Shown here one piece after another: positions 62,083 through 64,000 of a stretch of DNA of 64,000 bases. The notes below the pieces were generated by a model. That model was not told where the DNA came from, did no database searches, and worked only from the letters and a program-made list of their open reading frames with translations. Both the position numbers and the translations under genes were made by a program. The stretch comes from Desulfopila aestuarii DSM 18488 (GTDB lineage Bacteria; Desulfobacterota; Desulfobulbia; Desulfobulbales; Desulfocapsaceae). The stretch is from assembly GCF_900143695.1 (NCBI RefSeq), contig NZ_FRFE01000010.1:112830-176829 (forward strand). The letters are read 5' to 3'. Position 1 is the stretch's first letter. Every line of letters starts with the position of its first letter.

Positions 62083-62712
62083 GAAATACCTCCGGGACAA
62101 CATATAGCAAATTCTCGAACAAACACTTTGAGGACGGATACACTGATTGAGTGAGACGCCAAGGCCAGGCACAATTTATGGTCGATGCATCTTTTTGCAC
62201 AACCAGCGTGGCGTATTTGTTCGCTTCTTACCGACACGACAAACCCGGCTGACGAAATATCCAGGTAATTGGTGGAACCATACAAAATACTTGAAAAAGG
62301 CATGCAAATCCAAGTACGCTTTGTGTTTTGCAGAGTAATGCATGCGTGATGCCATGGCAAAACATTTCTTACCAGCTGTGGGAAAAGCGTCTATCCCCTC
62401 AGAGGTCAGTTGACGGACCTGTCAGCCCTCCATATTCTGAACAATCTGAAAGTAGAAAACATTTCGAGCTGCAAAGAGATGTGATGTTTGTGGGAGCTCT
62501 ATTCTCCGTTTTGAGCATGAGGGTGTAATTTATCATCGGAATAGGTGAATCTGCCGGATAGATATTGGTTATGATAAAAGATCGTGTATGCTATACGAGA
62601 GTGAAAAGCGTCAACAGCACTCTGATGGAGGTGGAGACATTACCACACAACATTATCGACTGATTGCCGGTAAAGCATAATAACGTATACCTGTGGAGCA
62701 GGTTGGAGGAGT
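62083..62712. other. Gene-poor region upstream of the mobB-like gene
   Basis: About 630 bases without a credible gene; short frames (for example 62328-62528) have no good ribosome site or recognisable content. A plus-strand promoter candidate, TTGGTT then TATGCT with 16 bases between, lies near 62566-62593. No structured RNA was recognised. Confidence 0.5.
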
Positions 62713-63369
62713 ATGTCGTCAATTGTAACATTTATCGGCTGGAATGACAGCTGTAAGGCCGAACTGGTGAGCAAGGTTGTGACCCACCTGCAGGATATGG
62801 GGTACAGCGTTGCGGTTATTAAATCCAGTGTGGAAGCGGGCGCCTTGTTCGACACTCCAGGTACGGACACTGCGCGCTATAAAGAAGCGGGAGCGGAAAG
62901 CGTCATGTTCGTGGGACCTGACCAGATGGTGCTGCAGACCACCAATAGAGGACTGTCGCTTCGGACCCTCGCACACCGCTATTTCCCGGATGCGGATATC
63001 GTCATCGGTGAAGGATTCAAGTCTGCCCGCAAGATTCCGAAAATAGAGGTGTGTCGCAACCCGGAACAGATGCTGCGCAATGAGGTGCACGGAGTGATCG
63101 CAGTGGTTACCGATCTTACCGATATCGCCGGTGACTATATCTTTCGTTTGGGAGAAAGTCTTGAAGTCGCGCAGTTCATCGAAAAGCGTTTTCTTTCCGG
63201 CCGTAACAAGGGAATAGAGCGGGCAGCCCTGCTGGTTAACGGCCATCAGGTACCTCTGAAGGATTTCGTTCAGGAATCCCTGGCCGGCACAGTACAGGGT
63301 TTTATCAATTCATTGAAGCTGGTGGATGACATTACCGAGATTGAGCTGAGAATAAAGATCATGAAATAG
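62713..63369 (+). CDS. mobB: MobB-like protein with degenerate P-loop
   Basis: A 218-residue protein of the molybdopterin-guanine dinucleotide biosynthesis protein B family: VAVIKSSVEAGALFDTPGTD, RYKEAGAESVMFVG and DIVIGEGFKSARKIPKIEV match MobB blocks. The Walker A of MobB (GTGKTT) reads NDSCKAE here, so the phosphate-binding loop is disrupted. A 50-residue C-terminal extension (ALLVNGHQVPLKDFVQESLA with GTVQGFINSLK) is seen in delta-type MobB proteins. It could still assist MobA or bind the FDH cofactor, but nucleotide binding is doubtful. The symbol is by family. GGAGGAGT lies just before the ATG. Confidence 0.82.
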   Translation: MSSIVTFIGWNDSCKAELVSKVVTHLQDMGYSVAVIKSSVEAGALFDTPGTDTARYKEAGAESVMFVGPDQMVLQTTNRGLSLRTLAHRYFPDADIVIGEGFKSARKIPKIEVCRNPEQMLRNEVHGVIAVVTDLTDIAGDYIFRLGESLEVAQFIEKRFLSGRNKGIERAALLVNGHQVPLKDFVQESLAGTVQGFINSLKLVDDITEIELRIKIMK

Positions 63370-63437
63370 CAGGGAACGCTGTACCTGAATGGTGTGGGCC
63401 GGAATCCCTGTCCGTCGCAGTCCCTATGATAGTTGAG

Positions 63438-63690
63438 CTAGCTGACTGCGGGGCAGCTTCCGCTGTGAATGGTAATTGACTGATTCTCAGTTTCTTCCTT
63501 ATAGATTGTCATGCCTCTGGAAATATAGTTTTGTAAAGCACTTGGGTGGTCTAAAGTACAGGTGTGAACCCATACTCTCTTTGTGCCCGACCATTTCCAG
63601 GCTGACCTAATGGCTTTGGACAACAAATAACCACCGAAACCTTTGCCGATGAATGACTCTGCAAGTCCGTATCCGCTAATTAAACCCCAC
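63438..63690 (-). pseudogene. 3' remnant of a GNAT acetyltransferase gene, cut by IS66
   Basis: The minus-strand frame encodes about 80 residues of the C-terminal half of a GNAT fold, including the acetyl-CoA loop IGKGFGGYLLSKAI, then RVWVHTCTLDHPSALQNYIS and RGMTIYKEE. The expected N-terminal 90-100 residues are missing. Upstream, the sequence runs straight into the 3' end of the IS66 transposase at about 63690. It is a truncated remnant, probably non-functional. Confidence 0.7.
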
Positions 63691-64000
63691 TTATTGATTG
63701 CGGCAAAAGGAGGTCGGCGGCTTTGAGCCTGTTCGGTAGCAGCTCTTCGTAATCGCTCTGCGATTCTGCGAAAGGAAGTTTTTCGAAGATAAAACGAAGA
63801 TATCTGTACGGTTCCAGGCCATTTGCTTTCGCTGATTCGACGAGACTGTAGAGGCTGGCACTAGCTGCCGCTCCGGCAGGATTACCGGCAAAGAGCCAGT
63901 TTTTGCGGCCTATCACAAACGGCCTGATGGCATTTTCAGCTGCATTATTGTCTGGGCCGACTACGCCTTGGTCAAGGTAGACGGTGAGGCGGCTCCTTTG
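63680..64000 (-). mobile_element. IS66-family transposase C-terminal part, runs off the window
   Basis: The minus-strand frame is open from the right window edge to a stop at 63680. It encodes the conserved IS66 TnpC end: [20 protein letters not shown], then [16 protein letters not shown] and [15 protein letters not shown]. The last residues ([10 protein letters not shown]) deviate from the usual end, as if the frame runs into the target gene. No inverted repeat could be identified. The element's other parts lie beyond 64000. Confidence 0.88.

Noticed and set aside
62328..62528. 66-residue plus-strand ORF upstream of mobB
   Set aside because: No ribosome-binding site, no recognisable pattern, and unusual composition for a protein.
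1..64000. tRNA, rRNA or CRISPR arrays
   Set aside because: No tRNA T-loop with matching acceptor stem, no rRNA blocks and no regularly spaced direct repeats were found on reading; a tRNA scan would be needed to exclude a tRNA fully.

Overview
The window looks like a chromosomal segment of a mesophilic sulfate-reducing or sulfur-metabolising member of the Desulfobacterota, probably near Desulfobulbales. This is inferred from gene content, not from a marker tree. The clues are a selenocysteine formate dehydrogenase with its chaperone and TAT-target genes, a fused DHH-CBS-tRNA nucleotidyltransferase, PAS hybrid kinases, and a lexA2-imuB-dnaE2 mutasome cassette. Gene density is high. No rRNA, tRNA or CRISPR array was recognised. 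The only mobile DNA is an IS66 transposase remnant at the right edge.

Layout. 1-5.3 kb: threonine catabolism (tdh-kbl), a degenerate NifU-like protein, a PLP decarboxylase and a YaiL-like protein. 5.3-9.9 kb: a secreted protein, an XPB-like helicase, typA and, directly behind typA, a 53-codon gene whose reading frame crosses an in-frame UGA in a Cys-Val-Pro-UGA context. That last gene is a candidate small membrane selenoprotein. 9.9-15.7 kb: a minus-strand run (Nudix, HAD, ketopantoate reductase, OB-fold protein, SGNH hydrolase, glycogen debranching enzyme). 15.8-22.2 kb: a DUF1566 protein, a secreted two-gene unit ending in a VWA protein with six Ig-like repeats, dsdA and a ferritin-like protein. 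22.3-28.2 kb: the SOS mutagenesis operon lexA2-DUF72-imuB-dnaE2, with palindromic operators on its promoter. 28.2-40 kb: a D,D-carboxypeptidase, an acyl-CoA synthetase, two related hybrid histidine kinases around a periplasmic binding protein, and a chemoreceptor with two zinc-binding-type domains. 40-47.8 kb: an M50 protease, the tRNA nucleotidyltransferase fusion, xerD, rpsU with a long structured leader, a glcD-like oxidase and ddl. 47.9-63.4 kb: the formate dehydrogenase neighbourhood, with fdhD, a binding protein/kinase/regulator operon, a polyferredoxin, a TorD-like chaperone, a TAT-target peptide, fdhA (Sec), fdhB, fdhC, two periplasmic thiol proteins and a mobB-like gene. 63.4-64 kb: a truncated GNAT gene abutting IS66.

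How the parts fit. The FDH block forms a periplasmic formate oxidation module: catalytic Sec/molybdopterin subunit, Fe-S subunit, cytochrome b membrane anchor, chaperone, sulfurtransferase and cofactor-related protein. The adjacent LivK-like/kinase/LuxR-type operon is a plausible but unproven regulator. FdhA implies that the genome carries Sec machinery, which makes a second, very small selenoprotein behind typA credible. Starts were adjusted from ribosome-binding sites and homology where stated; motif and family calls are from reading the sequence, with no database search.
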